Below, in pieces: positions 1 through 10,315 of a DNA stretch of 64,000 bases. Below the pieces are notes generated by a model that was not told the DNA's origin, made no database searches, and saw only the letters and a list, made by a program, of their open reading frames with translations. The stretch's first letter is position 1. Every line of letters starts with the position of its first letter. The stretch comes from CBDHHC01 sp965263345 (GTDB taxonomy: Bacteria; Pseudomonadota; Alphaproteobacteria; Rhizobiales; CBDHHC01). The stretch covers positions 1-64,000 of the forward strand of contig CBDHHC010000024.1 of NCBI GenBank assembly GCA_965263345.1, read 5' to 3'. Position numbers and translations under genes: made by a program.

Positions 1-609
1 GTATCCTCTGGCAACGTGACAATCGATGATCAAGACATTCGTGATGTCACACAAGACTCTCTTCGCGCATCAATTGGAATGGTTCCGCAAGATACTGTCT
101 TATTTAATGATACAATAGCTTATAATATCGCTTATGGTCGTGCAGGTGCATCCGATGAAGAGATTAGACAGGCTGCCAAGTTGGCCCAGCTAGATGATTT
201 CATCAAGCAACTACCTGAGGGATATGAAACAACGGTAGGTGAGCGTGGATTAAAGTTATCAGGTGGCGAGAAACAACGCGTTGCAATTGCACGCACTTTA
301 TTAAAAAGCCCTCCCATCTTGATGCTGGATGAAGCAACATCAGCTCTTGATAGCCATACGGAAAAAGAAATACAAGATGCTTTGGATAAGGTTTCACAAA
401 ATCGTACAACGATTGTAATAGCTCACCGTTTGTCAACCATTGTGCATGCAGATAACATTATTGTATTGGAAAAGGCCAAGTGGTTGAATCTGGTAATCAT
501 GCCAGTTTGGTTGCTATGGGGGGGGCTATATGCCAGCATGTGGTCAAGACAAAGAGAGGCAGAACAGGCTAGAGAAAAATTAGCCTCCGCTTTGGAGAGT
601 ACATTATAA
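1..609 (+). CDS. Atm1-type ABC exporter, C-terminal ATPase part (5' truncated)
   Basis: This is the nucleotide-binding domain of an ABC exporter, open at the window start; frame 1 is open from base 1. Visible motifs are the Q-loop (VPQDTVLFND), the signature LSGGEKQR (nt 256 on), Walker B (ILMLDEATSALD) and the H-loop (IAHRLST). The sequence is typical of the Atm1/HMT1 class, inner-membrane exporters linked to glutathione or Fe-S/heavy-metal handling; that substrate is family knowledge. Oddly, the stretch after VLEK reads AKWLNLVIMPVWLLW, while the other frame of the same bases gives the expected GQVVESGNHASLVAM. The proper frame resumes at GGLYASMWSRQ. A one-base loss near 470-475 and a one-base gain in the G8 run at 518-525 therefore cancel each other. 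Family call is confident; substrate is not. Confidence 0.9.
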   Translation, partial: VSSGNVTIDDQDIRDVTQDSLRASIGMVPQDTVLFNDTIAYNIAYGRAGASDEEIRQAAKLAQLDDFIKQLPEGYETTVGERGLKLSGGEKQRVAIARTLLKSPPILMLDEATSALDSHTEKEIQDALDKVSQNRTTIVIAHRLSTIVHADNIIVLEKAKWLNLVIMPVWLLWGGLYASMWSRQREAEQAREKLASALESTL

Positions 610-907
610 TGCCTTATATTAAAAATTAGAGATTTCACTCCATTTATCTCAATAAGAATCTACTCATAAATTACAAATATGTATATTTAAGTAGAGTTTT
701 AATTATTTGTATATGCTAAGATTTTTCATTCTCTTCATTATTTATTTTCTATTAACTAAAGCCGGTTTAATATTCAAGAGATTCTCTGATATATATAAAA
801 AATAACATAGTATATTTTCATTATATTAATCTCCATAGAGTAGGGTAAGTAACAGATATTGGGTATCTATTTGTTATTCACTTTTATAGGGGTGTTAGGA
901 GTTTAGT

Positions 908-1853
908 ATGAAGAAAACAATTTTGTCATTATTCATGGCAATTGGTCTGGTTTTGTCAATGGTGCCAGTTCAAGCAGCTGAAGTTTTGGTTGTAACATGG
1001 CGTGGCAAAACAGATGCTGAAAATGGTTTTGAAGAGCGTCTTAAAAAACTAAAGCCTGGGGTTAATTTTAAGTATATTGATGCAAATCGCAAAAAAGGCG
1101 ACTTAGCAAAAGCACTAAGAGGGTTTGATTTTTCCTCTGTAGATCTTGTATATTCTTTCGGTACAACTGGTTCGAAGATGGTAAAGGAGATACTTAAGTC
1201 TCAGAAACCACAAATTTTTAATATAGTTTCTGCACCAAAAAAAATCGAAAATTATCCAAAGTTTTGAAAAGCCTGGAAATAATCTAACTGGAGTTCGCCA
1301 TATCGTTGATATTAAAACTCAATTAGAAGTTCTTGGCAAAATTAAAGATTATAAGTCAATCGGCGTATGGTTTGATCCTCGTGAGAAAAACACAACTGCG
1401 CTTCTGGATCAAGTTAATGAAGTGGCAAAAAATTCTGGCAAAACTGTTAAAAAGTTCCGTGTGATTGCTGATGCTCCAAATTTTGATGAAATGGTTGCAC
1501 AAGCATCAGAAGCTTCTAAATCAGTTGATGTTGTCTACATTCCAAGTTCATCAGCTTACATTCAAAAAGCAGATAAATTACTAGGAAAGCTAGATCCATC
1601 AGTATTTGTTCTCGGAGCTGTCGGAAAATACATTGGAAAAGGTGCTACAGTAGCATTAGCTGCAAACTATAAAGAGCGTGGTGAAAGTGCTGCAGAGTTG
1701 GCTAACAAAGTTCTTTCAGGAGCAAATGCCGGTGACATTCCAGTAGACATTGTAACGACTAAGACTGCACGTCTATTTGTTGATCAGAGCAAGCCATCAG
1801 CATCAAAGTTAAAAGATTTAGATAAGCTTGGTCTAACAGTTGTGAAAAAATAA
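908..1853 (+). pseudogene. ABC transporter periplasmic substrate-binding protein (ABC_sub_bind type), one frameshift
   Basis: Start ATG 908 lies behind a GGTGTTAGGAG ribosome site. The first part (908-1267) has a signal peptide ending in VPVQAA and a Rossmann-like N-lobe. The frame stops at 1267, but removing one A from the A8 run at 1237-1244 restores a continuous protein running to 1853 (joined segment SFEKPGNNLTGVRHIVD). Length (about 314 residues) and motifs such as YSFGTTGSKM, YIPSSSAY and ANYKERGESAA fit the ABC_sub_bind (PF04392-like) family of periplasmic binding proteins. No permease or ATPase gene lies beside it, so the substrate is unknown. A rho-independent terminator follows at once. 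The break is probably a homopolymer error. Confidence 0.82.
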
Positions 1854-1876
1854 ATTTCACTTCTTTATCAAGATTA

Positions 1877-1910
1877 AAAAGCAGCCATACTATTTTGGCT
1901 GCTTTTTTTT
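1877..1910 (+). terminator. Rho-independent terminator after the binding-protein gene
   Basis: A stem AAAGCAGCCA / TGGCTGCTTT with a 7-base loop is followed by a run of T. It starts 24 bases after the stop at 1853. Confidence 0.85.
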
Positions 1911-2046
1911 ATGTTTCTATAGAAGAGGAATGTATGCGTTTGCTAGGAACTTAATATTGATATAGATGATAGTTTAGTGGTCAGACAGAATAATTATCTA
2001 TAGTATATTGTGAAAAATTCAAATCATTAGAATCAACAGGTCCTCA

Positions 2047-3633
2047 ATGCGCAATTTTCATTTTCCAGGTCGATCAACAGTTTATGCCTCTAATGCTATG
2101 TGTGCTTCTTCTCACCCTTTTGCGAGTCAAGCGGCTATCGAGATTTTGCAGAAAGGTGGTAATGCCATTGATGCAGCTATAGCAGCTTCTGCAGTCTTAG
2201 CCGTAATCGAGCCTCATATGACTGGTGTGGGAGGAGATTGCTTTGCATTGTTTTGGAAACCTGGCGAAGGGCTAAAAGGCATAAGCGGAATGGGAAGGTC
2301 TCCATTAGCTGCTTCATTTGAATGGTATTCTGATCAGAATATTTCTAGTATTGAGGCGACCAGCGCGCATGCTGTGACTGTTCCAGGAGCTATAGATGCC
2401 TGGTGCCAGCTGATTGAAGATCATGGCAGTTTATCATTATATGAAGTGTTATACCCAGCCATATGTTTTGCTGAAGAAGGGTGCCCGGTTTCCCCCCGTA
2501 CGGCCTCTGACTGGCCTCTATGGGAAAAAAAGCTCTCATTACATGAAGCGACAAAATCAAGATATCTTAGAGACGGTAAAGCGCCAAAAATAGGCGATGT
2601 AATGAAATACCCAGAGCTTGCAACTTTGCTTAAAGGAATTGCACAAGGTGGGCGAGATGCCTTTTATACAGGTGAATTTGCCCAGGATATGGTGACAACG
2701 TTGCAAGCTCTGGGAGGACTGCATACTCTAGAAGACTTTGCGCATCAAAAGAGTGAATATGTAGTGCCCATATCTGGGCGTTACCGAGAGACAGATATCT
2801 TTGAGCTGCCTCCAAGTAACCACGGCATGACAGCAATTATGATGCTAAAAATTTTGGATCGTATACAAGATAAGGGAACAGAAGCAGTTAGTGCTAAACG
2901 ATATCACGTCATGATGGAAACTGCACGGCTTGCCTATGCCGCAAGAGATGAGTTCCTAGCAGATCCAAATTATATGGATATACCTGTCGAACATTTTATC
3001 TCAGACACGCTGGCAGATGAATTAGCAAACCGGATAGACATCAATAGAAGGACTCCAGATCTCGGTTCAATTCCAATTCCACAAAGCAATGACACTGTCT
3101 ACCTCACAGTCGTTGATAAAGATGGATTGGCGATTTCCTTTATTAACTCGATCTACCAAGCATTTGGCAGCGGGATTTTAGCTCCTAAATCAGGTGTATT
3201 GTTTCATTGTAGAGGGTTTGGATTCCGCTTTACACCTGGCCATCCAAACACAATTGGGGCACGTAAAAGACCAATGCATACATTAATCCCTGGAATGGCT
3301 ATGAAAAATGGTCAACCAGTCTGTGTGCTGGGCGTAATGGGTGCAGATTTCCAACCAACCGGCCAGGTACATGTTCTAACAAACATGCTTGATTATGGGA
3401 TGGACCCTCAAGTAGCACTAGACTCTCCACGCGTATTTTTTGAAAAATCAACTTTATCTGTAGAGCAGTCAGTTCCAGCAAATGTTGTTCAAGATTTACA
3501 AAATATGGGACATCAGATATCCACTGCATCTGAACCTTGGGGCGGCGGTCAGGTGATTGCCATAGATCGAGAGAGGGATATTTTAATTGGTGGTTCTGAC
3601 CCTAGAAAAGATGGCGTAGCTTTAGGGTATTAG
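2047..3633 (+). CDS. ggt: Gamma-glutamyltransferase family protein (YwrD-like)
   Basis: This 528-residue N-terminal-nucleophile hydrolase cleaves gamma-glutamyl bonds (glutathione or related compounds) after self-processing into two chains. The N-terminus YASNAMCASSHPFASQA and the GGNAIDAAIAAS block are typical. The autoprocessing/nucleophile threonine is T350 in SNDTVYLTVVD. Later substrate-site blocks are IGARKRPMHTLIPGM and the C-terminal GGGQVIAID. No signal peptide is visible, which fits the cytoplasmic YwrD-like branch more than periplasmic Ggt. The frame is intact, unlike its neighbours. acyP follows 22 bases downstream and may be co-transcribed. Family is confident; exact substrate is open. 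Confidence 0.9.
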   Translation: MRNFHFPGRSTVYASNAMCASSHPFASQAAIEILQKGGNAIDAAIAASAVLAVIEPHMTGVGGDCFALFWKPGEGLKGISGMGRSPLAASFEWYSDQNISSIEATSAHAVTVPGAIDAWCQLIEDHGSLSLYEVLYPAICFAEEGCPVSPRTASDWPLWEKKLSLHEATKSRYLRDGKAPKIGDVMKYPELATLLKGIAQGGRDAFYTGEFAQDMVTTLQALGGLHTLEDFAHQKSEYVVPISGRYRETDIFELPPSNHGMTAIMMLKILDRIQDKGTEAVSAKRYHVMMETARLAYAARDEFLADPNYMDIPVEHFISDTLADELANRIDINRRTPDLGSIPIPQSNDTVYLTVVDKDGLAISFINSIYQAFGSGILAPKSGVLFHCRGFGFRFTPGHPNTIGARKRPMHTLIPGMAMKNGQPVCVLGVMGADFQPTGQVHVLTNMLDYGMDPQVALDSPRVFFEKSTLSVEQSVPANVVQDLQNMGHQISTASEPWGGGQVIAIDRERDILIGGSDPRKDGVALGY

Positions 3634-3655
3634 TCTATCAGGCTAGGTATTAAGA

Positions 3656-3931
3656 ATGAAAATACGTCATGTTAGAATTGAGGGGCAGGTGCAGGGTGTC
3701 TATTATCGTGTCTGGACCCAGGAGACGGCGAAGAACCTAGGTCTTGAAGGTTGGGTAAAAAATAGGTCTGATGGGTCTGTTGAAGCATTATTTTATGGTG
3801 CGGATGATAAAGTTGAAGAAATGATAAATGCCTGTTTGGCTGGGCCTCAAGCGGCTCAAGTTGACGAGATTACTATTATAGCGAGTGAAGGAGCTGCCCC
3901 TGGCGGTTTTTCGATACTAAAAACTGTATAA
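3656..3931 (+). CDS. acyP: Acylphosphatase
   Basis: A 91-residue protein of normal family length, which hydrolyses acyl-phosphates such as carbamoyl phosphate or 1,3-bisphosphoglycerate. The phosphate-binding loop is GQVQGVYYR with catalytic Arg18, and the catalytic Asn36 lies in GWVKNRSDGSVE. The fold is complete and the gene is intact. It lies close behind the gamma-glutamyltransferase on the same strand. Confidence 0.95.
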   Translation: MKIRHVRIEGQVQGVYYRVWTQETAKNLGLEGWVKNRSDGSVEALFYGADDKVEEMINACLAGPQAAQVDEITIIASEGAAPGGFSILKTV

Positions 3932-4070
3932 TTATCATATTCATATGTTGCAGTATAAGACAGTAAAACTATTTTGAGACATCATGATTTTAAGTGTTTG
4001 TTTATTGCAAAGTTGGTAAAGCACATGTTTTGGTTGTAAAGTAATATCAAAATGACTCTAAATCTCTTGG

Positions 4071-4105
4071 ATCATAGATCATAGATCATAGATCATAGAT
4101 CATGG
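4071..4105 (+). repeat. 7-bp tandem repeat, five units
   Basis: Five head-to-tail units of ATCATAG, the last being ATCATGG. It is a short simple-sequence repeat in the pckA upstream region and could vary in copy number by slippage. Confidence 0.95.
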
Positions 4106-4413
4106 AACATTTGGATGCGATTAATCATTAATGATTAAACATGAAACTTAAAATAGATACCATGTCGCATTGTATCTGTTAGATAATAGTGGCTAAAGTC
4201 TGCCTCATTAAATGGTTACAAGTGTGGGGGCCAGCCTTTTTATAAACTACAATATTCACACAAAACCTTATATTAAATCAGATCAAAAAGCTGAGATTTA
4301 GTGAAATTTAGAAAAAGTTATCATTGGCTTTTAAATCCAAGTGATTTATGGCATAGTTTTTGTTTTTTAGTTTCCTACTCAATAAGTGCTTATAGAGTAT
4401 AGAAATTAATATT

Positions 4414-4481
4414 AGAATTTAGAAATCGGTAAAATTTAGAAATCGGTAGAATTTAGAAATCGGAAGAATATAGAAATCGGA
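4414..4481 (+). repeat. 17-bp tandem repeat, four units
   Basis: Four exact-length 17-bp units (4414-4430, 4431-4447, 4448-4464, 4465-4481) with consensus AGAATTTAGAAATCGGT/A. Differences are at unit positions 1-2 (AG or AA), 6 (T or A) and 17 (T or A). The array ends only a few bases before the pckA ribosome site, so it lies in the promoter or leader. Confidence 0.95.
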
Positions 4482-4490
4482 GTTGAGGAG

Positions 4491-6109
4491 TTGTTTTTTT
4501 CACGAACCCAAAATAGTGGTGCGGAGGGATCCCTTTTTCCACTAGAAAATATAAAAAAATTAAATAAAAATAATAATGTAGCCGCTTTATATAAAATGGC
4601 TATCGCTAAAGATGAAGGGCAATTTTCATCTGAAGGCTCATTTGTTGTGAACACAGGACAGCACACAGGCCGCTCGCCAGCTGATAAGTTTGTTGTTCAT
4701 GACGAAAAAACAAATGAAGCGATTTGGTGGGACAATTCAAAGTCTCTATCTTCAGAAAACTTCGAAGTTCTATTAAAAGACTTTATTGCACATGCGAAAG
4801 ACAAAGAGCTTTATGTGCAAGATTTATACGCTGGAGCTGACCCAAAGCATAAGCTTTCAACACGTGTCGTTCTAGAATTTGCTTGGCATGCAATTTTCAT
4901 CAGAAATTTGCTTCGTCGTCCCGAACTTTCTGAACTTGAAAACTTCTCCGAAGAGCTCACTATTGTTAATCTTCCAAGCTTTAGAGCTGATCCAAAACGC
5001 CATGGTGTGCGATCAGAAACAGTTATCGCATGTGACTTGACGCGTAAATTGATTCTAATCGGTGGAACATCTTACGCTGGTGAAACAAAGAAATCTGTGT
5101 TCTCATACTTAAATTACGCTCTTCCTGCTGAAAACATTATGCCGATGCATTGTTCGGCAAATGTGAGCCATGAAGGGGAATCTGCAATCTTCTTTGGTCT
5201 TTCTGGCACAGGTAAAACAACACTTTCTGCTGATCCAAAGCGTATCCTTCTTGGCGATGACGAGCATGGTTGGTCTTCAGAAGGTATCTACAACTTTGAG
5301 GGCGGTTGTTACGCAAAGACAATTAAATTATCCCCAGAAGCCGGAACCAGAGATTTATGCAGCAAGTAACAGATTTGGGGCGATCCTGGAAAATGTGATC
5401 TTGGATGAGAAGACAGCAAAAACCTGACTTTGATGATTCAAGTCTCACAGAAAACACAAGGTCAGCTTACCCATTGCATTTCATTCCAAATGCAAGCGAC
5501 AAAGGCACAGCAGGTCATCCAAACAATATCGTGATGTTAACAGCGGATGCATTTGGTGTTTTACCTCCTATCGCAAAACTAACTCCAAGCCAGGCAATGT
5601 ATCACTTCCTATCTGGTTATACAGCAAAAGTAGCTGGAACTGAAAAAGGTGTTAAGGGCGTACAGGCAACATTTTCAACATGTTTCGGTGCACCATTCAT
5701 GCCACGTCATCCAAGCGTATATGGGAATCTTCTGCGTGAACTGATAGCACAGCACAATGTTGATTGCTGGTTGGTCAATACAGGTTGGACAAATGGTAAA
5801 TATGGTGTTGGTCACCGTATGCCAATCAAAGCAACCCGAACATTACTAAACTCTGCTCTTGATGGATCATTGAAGAATATTCCAATGCGCAAAGATGAGT
5901 TATTCGGCTTTGAAGTTCCATTATCTGTTGAAGGTGTAGATACAAAAATCCTGACACCAGAGAGACACTTGGGAAAACCCAGCTGAATATGATGCGCAAG
6001 CAGCTGGAGCTGGTAAAAAATGTTCCAGGACAATTTTGCAAAATTTGAAGAATATGTTGATGCAAATGTTCTTCAATCAGCACCAATCTTCAGCCAAGCT
6101 GCTGAGTGA
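4491..6109 (+). pseudogene. pckA: Phosphoenolpyruvate carboxykinase (ATP), four frameshifts
   Basis: PckA converts oxaloacetate + ATP to phosphoenolpyruvate, the first committed step of gluconeogenesis. The full protein can be read by switching frame: N-part VNTGQHTGRSPADKF, then GLSGTGKTTLS (kinase-1a loop, near nt 5200), LGDDEHGW, SLTENTRSAYPL, FGVLPPIAKLT, NTGWTNGKYGVG, and a C-part ending NVLQSAPIFSQAAE. Single-base changes are needed near 5340, in the A5 run near 5420, near 5965 and in the A6 run near 6019. All conserved blocks are present, so true decay is unlikely. GAGGAG directly abuts a TTG at 4491; the T run that follows may hide a further indel, so the start is uncertain. A convergent Crp/Fnr gene shares the terminator. 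Confidence 0.88.
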
Positions 6110-6134
6110 TTGCAACGCTAACAGATTGTTTTAC

Positions 6135-6166
6135 AAAAGGTCAGGATACTTTATTCTGACCTTTTT
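6135..6166. terminator. Bidirectional terminator between pckA and the Crp/Fnr gene
   Basis: The stem AAAAGGTCAG / CTGACCTTTT with an 11-base loop has A-rich and T-rich flanks. It can therefore terminate transcription from either side in this convergent gap. Confidence 0.8.
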
Positions 6167-6168
6167 AT

Positions 6169-6869
6169 TTATGACTTCCTAATCCGGGCCTCCTGCTCTA
6201 GAGCAGTTAAATCCAAAATGATGAGACTTGTCGCTGTACGAAGAATAATATTATTATCTTCCAGCTTTTGTAGTGCAATACTCACAGATTGCCGTGTAGC
6301 ACCAATCATATATGAAAGCCTGGATTGTTGTATCAAACCAATCTCAATATTAGCCCCACTTGACAGTCCACTTGTTTTACCAAGTTCAAGCAACAGCAGA
6401 GCTAACCTTTCGGTTGTTGTATGTGTAGCCAATACTTGTGCGAGTTTGGAGTAACGCTCTCCCTTATATCCAAGACATTCTATCAAGGCTAAAGAGATAT
6501 TCGTAGACTGGCTGACCAACTTTCTTAGACAATCCTGATCCAAATGCAAAACTTTTACACTCCCAAGTGCTCTTGCTGACCAAGACTGACGATGGTTTCC
6601 AACAACATAAGGACCACCAATAAAATCCCCACTATGCCAAAACAGCAAGGATAAGTTCTTGCCCGATATCATTCTCATAAAGACTTTCGACAATACCGTT
6701 TAAAATTATTTGAATACCGTTGGACTTATCACCTTGCCGTATCAAAAAAATCTTTATTCTTATACTCAACTTGTATACCAAGATCAAAAGCGCATTTACG
6801 TGATGTCTCATCTAATATTTCAAGAAAATATCTCATATCATTTGGGTTTTCAGATACTGAGGATGGCAT
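6169..6869 (-). pseudogene. Crp/Fnr-family transcriptional regulator, frameshifted
   Basis: Cyclic-nucleotide-binding-type regulator with a C-terminal winged helix. The intact 3' part (6169-6693) contains HSGDFIGGPYVVGN from the beta-roll and the HTH (LIQQSRLSYMIGATRQSVSIALQKLEDN, seen in pieces). Upstream, the minus strand reads GDKSNGIQIILNGIVESLYENDIGQELILAVL in another frame; removing one G near 6637 joins it to HSGDF. A second shift near 6743 joins an N-part beginning at ATG 6869 (MPSSVSENPNDMRYF), behind AAGG. Total is about 233 residues, the normal family size. No Fnr-type N-terminal cysteine cluster is visible, so the effector is unknown. Confidence 0.75.
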
Positions 6870-6909
6870 GGAACATGACCTTAAAAAGTAACTATTAGGT
6901 GAAGTATAC

Positions 6910-8277
6910 TTATTTTTGTGCTCCTAGAAAGTCATTTGCAATTTTAATAATTAATGTATCGCTCCCCGAAGGTCCCAGGAATGTAACCCCATATGGAACA
7001 CCAGACTTTGTCGTTGCATTCGGGCACACTTATAGCGACTAGACCTAAAGGATTAGCAAAGTTTGTATAATAACCATTATTAAAGTTAGGTTTCAGAGGA
7101 TCTATCTGGATATCTTTTATAGTATAGACTGTACCAACAGTTGGCACCATAAGAGCATCATAATGATCCCAGATCTTTGATATCCCATGCTTTAAGACCT
7201 TCAGCTTATAGAGAGCTCTATAGGCATCAGCAGCTGACCATTTCGAACTATCCAAAATAATATTGCGAACTATACCATGCCCTGCTGAAGGATTGTCTCT
7301 TAAAAAATCTCCTACAGATACATCTCTTTCTGCCACAAACGGCCCAAAGAACATTAATTCATTCAATGCAAGGAAAGGCGCAAAATCAATTTCTCTGACA
7401 CTTGAAAAAGTCTTTTGTGCGAGGCTTTCAGCACCATTAAACAATGCTTCTGTTTCTGCATTTCCAAAAAAATTGCGTTGGGTCGTCCGGGGCGTCGCAA
7501 TCTTGAATTCACAAATATCACCCTTGTCTATTTCTCCCCGATAAATATCGTACGATGGATTGGAAAAAAGCATCATCTGAGTCATGCTTAGCCAGAACTT
7601 TTAAGGCTATAAGCGCATCATCTGGTTTTTTAGCATAAATAGAAATTGTATCAAAACTTCTGCAGGCGTAGACCATCCCGCGCTGACTTAAGGATCCAGG
7701 GCTTGGTTTAAATCCCGTAACGCCACAATAGGATGCGGGAACTCGTCCTGATCCACCTGTATCAGTTCCTAAGGCAATAGAAGAAGTTCCAGTTGCAATA
7801 GAAACGGCTGCCCCTGAGCTTGATCCACCAGGTATATAGTCAGGATTATGCGGATTACGTGCAATACCATAAGGGGAACGAACACCAACCAAACCCGTCG
7901 CAAATTGATCCATATTTGTTTTGCCGATATATATAGCACCAGCCTCTATAGCGAGTTGAACAACTGGACTGGATGTCTCTGCAACATAAGAGAATTCAGG
8001 GCATGCTGAGGGTAGTTGGTTCTCCAGTTACATCAATACAATCCTTAACACTTAAAATGAGGCCGTATAGAGGAAGCTCTTCAATCTCATGAATCTTGTT
8101 ATCAAGAACTCTTGCTGTATCCATCACAAGCTTTCGTTCTCTCCTTGAGATCCACACGCCCTTTTGATCTTCGTCTTCTAATCTATCAAGGACATAAGAA
8201 GCAATATCAGATGGTTTAATTTCTCTTGCAAGATAACGTTGCCTTAAAACTGTAGGAGATAGATCTTGAAATGTCAT
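6910..8277 (-). pseudogene. Allophanate-hydrolase-like amidase (AtzF-like, amidase signature family), frameshifted
   Basis: Amidase-signature enzyme with the Ser-cisSer-Lys triad: Lys in LSVKDCIDVTGEP, and the Ser-rich core PGGSSSGAAVSIATG followed by GTDTGGSGRVPA. The blocks DQFATGLVGVRSPYGIARNP and EIDFAPFLALNELMFFGP are close to the N-terminal domain of allophanate hydrolase (AtzF). Frameshifts lie near 8013 (extra C), in a T6 run near 7575 and near 7035. With the last one corrected the C-terminus reads KSGVPYGVTFLGP and stops at 6910. The length (about 455 residues) leaves no room for the extra C-terminal AtzF domain, so a substrate other than allophanate is possible. It is last in the minus-strand operon with an ABC transporter and an M20 deacylase. 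Confidence 0.8.
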
Positions 8278-8354
8278 GATGAGAACCTACTATAAATTGG
8301 GAAGGCGACTATGTTCAATAATCGCCTTATAATTTAAGTCTTCGAGATAAAACT

Positions 8355-9377
8355 CTATTTCAGAACTTCTTCTAAATAGCTAGGTTTCATAAAACTTGCG
8401 AAATCTTTATTTGTAAGAAGCTTCGGAAGACGTTCTTGTTCAACCAAGAAGCTTGCTGTCGAAACAAGAGTAGAGACAAATTTACTATCCACTTTCGTTT
8501 TCGCAGTTCCCATATACTCGCCCAGTCAACTGTTTCTTGCAAGGAACCATTTCTGTGCCCTTCATCATTCGTGTCGCATCCTCTAAAGAAAGTTCCAATT
8601 CTTTGGCGATAATTTTTGCTGTTTCTGCAGGATTTTTTAACCAGTAATCAATACCCGCACATTCAGCCTTCAGGAACTTTTTGACATAGTCAGGATATTT
8701 TTTTGCAAAAGAATTCATGACAATACCCACATCCCATGTTGGATAACCTCTTGATGCCATAATGCCAGATGTCATGAAAATATGGCCTCCATCTTTGACA
8801 GTCTTGTTCAAATTAGGTTCCCAGAACCAAGCGGCATCAATATCACCACGAGACCAAGCAAGAGCAATATCATTAGGGCGTAAGTCAAGAATTTTCATTG
8901 ATGCTGGATCAATACCCGCATCTGCAAGTGCTTTCAAAAGCAGATAATGTGTTGTAGATCCAAATGGTGCAGCAAGCGTTTTACCAGATAAGTCCTTCCA
9001 GCTTTTAATATTCTTATTAGTACGAACAACCATAGATTCAACATAGTCTAGCATGTTTTAAGACCATGATGCCTTGGATTGGCAGTCCACGAGTAACACC
9101 AATAGCTGTTGGAGGATTGCCTAATCCCGCCAAAATCAATTTGCTTTGCAGCTATGGCGCGTAGCATATCTCCACCACCACCAACTTTGATATATTTGAT
9201 TTCAACACCTGGCATTTCTTTTTGAACCAGCCCAAGAGATTTGGTGACAAGCTGTGCATTCACCAAGTTCAAATAACCAACGGTCACTTTTTTAGGTTTG
9301 TCTGCTAGTACATTTACACTGAGTATTGTAAATAGACAGAGGGTCGTTGCGAAAAACAATTTAATGATGCGATTCAT
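8355..9377 (-). pseudogene. TauA-like periplasmic substrate-binding protein (NitT/TauT family), frameshifted
   Basis: Binding protein of a nitrate/sulfonate/taurine-class ABC importer. It has a signal peptide (LFFATTLCLFTILSVNVLA) and TauA blocks IDFGG, SMVVRTNKNIKSWKDLSGK, APFGSTTHYLLLKAL and AWSRGDIDAAWFWEPNLNK. ATG 9377 has AAGGAG eight bases upstream. Frames break near 9125, near 9053 and near 8520. Corrected, the C-terminus ends FMKPSYLEEVLK at 8355, giving about 340 residues. The gene sits 65 bases behind its permease. Neighbouring deacylase and amidase genes suggest an N-acyl or ureido nitrogen compound as ligand rather than taurine; that is inference. Confidence 0.82.
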
Positions 9378-9441
9378 AATTTTCTACTCCTTTTATGAGC
9401 TGCGGAATATCCATCTTCCGTGATGAATTTGTTGTATTAAG

Positions 9442-10315
9442 TCATCGTTCATTACGCGTCCAAGGCATTAAAAACTCACCTATCATACGCATAATCATAT
9501 CAAGCAATACGCCCGTTAACCCGAGAACAAATAAGTCCCATAAATAACCGATATCGCTCAGCAAAAATTTAGCAGCATCCCAAATCATCCAGCCAATACC
9601 TGCTGTGGCTGCAACAATTTCTGCAGCAACAAGAACGGTGTAGGTAAACCCGAGAGAGATTTCGCATGCCTGTCCAAAATTGTAGGACCAGCACCAGGAA
9701 GATATACATGCCATATCAACCCTATGTTTGAGACACCAAGAGATCTTGCAGCTCTTACATAAATCGGATCAATCGAATTGACCGCCTGTATTGTTGAGAT
9801 AATTACGCCAGGCAGGGCTGCTAAAAATAAAAGGGAAATCTTTGATTCTTCTCCAATACCCAACCACATGACAAGTAACGTATAAAGGACCAAGTGGAGG
9901 TAGCGGGCGATAGAATTCTATCATTGGGCTGAAAAGAGCTTTGATTGATTTCGATATCCCCATTGCAATTCCTAATGGGATACCAACCAAACACCCAAGT
10001 CCAAACCCAGCAAGAATACGATATAGACTGGTTGCAACATGTTCTAAAAGAGTAGCCCCTTGATATCCTTTGGTCGCAACCTTGATAAAAGCATCAAAGA
10101 TTGCGACCGGTCCCAGGGAGGAATAACTCATTAGCAAGCCCTGTCTCTGTAACAATAACCCAAATGAGCAACATAAATGCGGTACTTGCACACGATAATA
10201 AGAAGTATTTTGAAGAGAATTGTTTTATTACAACTTCCCTCAACATTCCAAACAAGCTTTTATTTTGTGTATTTTTTTCATCTATTGCGTTATCTGAGTG
10301 CAGGTCAGCTTTCAT
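9442..10315 (-). pseudogene. TauC-like ABC transporter permease (NitT/TauT family), frameshifted
   Basis: Inner-membrane permease of the SsuC/TauC class. It can be pieced together across three shifts (near 10112, 9890 and 9670). The N-part has one TM segment (FLLSCASTAFMLLIWVIV). The middle has the family blocks SLYRILAGFGLGCLVGIPLG and FYRPLPPL. The EAA-type loop is AARSLGVSNIGLIWHVYLPG and the last TM segments precede LMPWTRNER. Corrected length is about 290 residues, normal for the family. The ATG (10315) overlaps the stop of the upstream M20 gene as ATGA, showing translational coupling. No matching ATPase gene is present in the operon. Confidence 0.8.

Larger units (their letters stand above)
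3932..4490. other. Repeat-bearing intergenic region upstream of pckA
   Basis: About 560 bases without a gene. It holds a 7-bp tandem repeat (4071-4105), a 17-bp tandem repeat (4414-4481) and AT-rich sequence likely to contain the pckA promoter and 5' untranslated region. No convincing small ORF or RNA gene was seen. Confidence 0.7.

Noticed and set aside
4071..4105. Heptamer array as a CRISPR array
   Set aside because: Units are 7 bp with no spacers.
7263..7544. Long antisense ORF inside the amidase gene
   Set aside because: It is the shadow of a conserved amidase reading frame and has no ribosome site of its own. The same reasoning applies to 6218-6454, 10101-10382 and 10692-10922.
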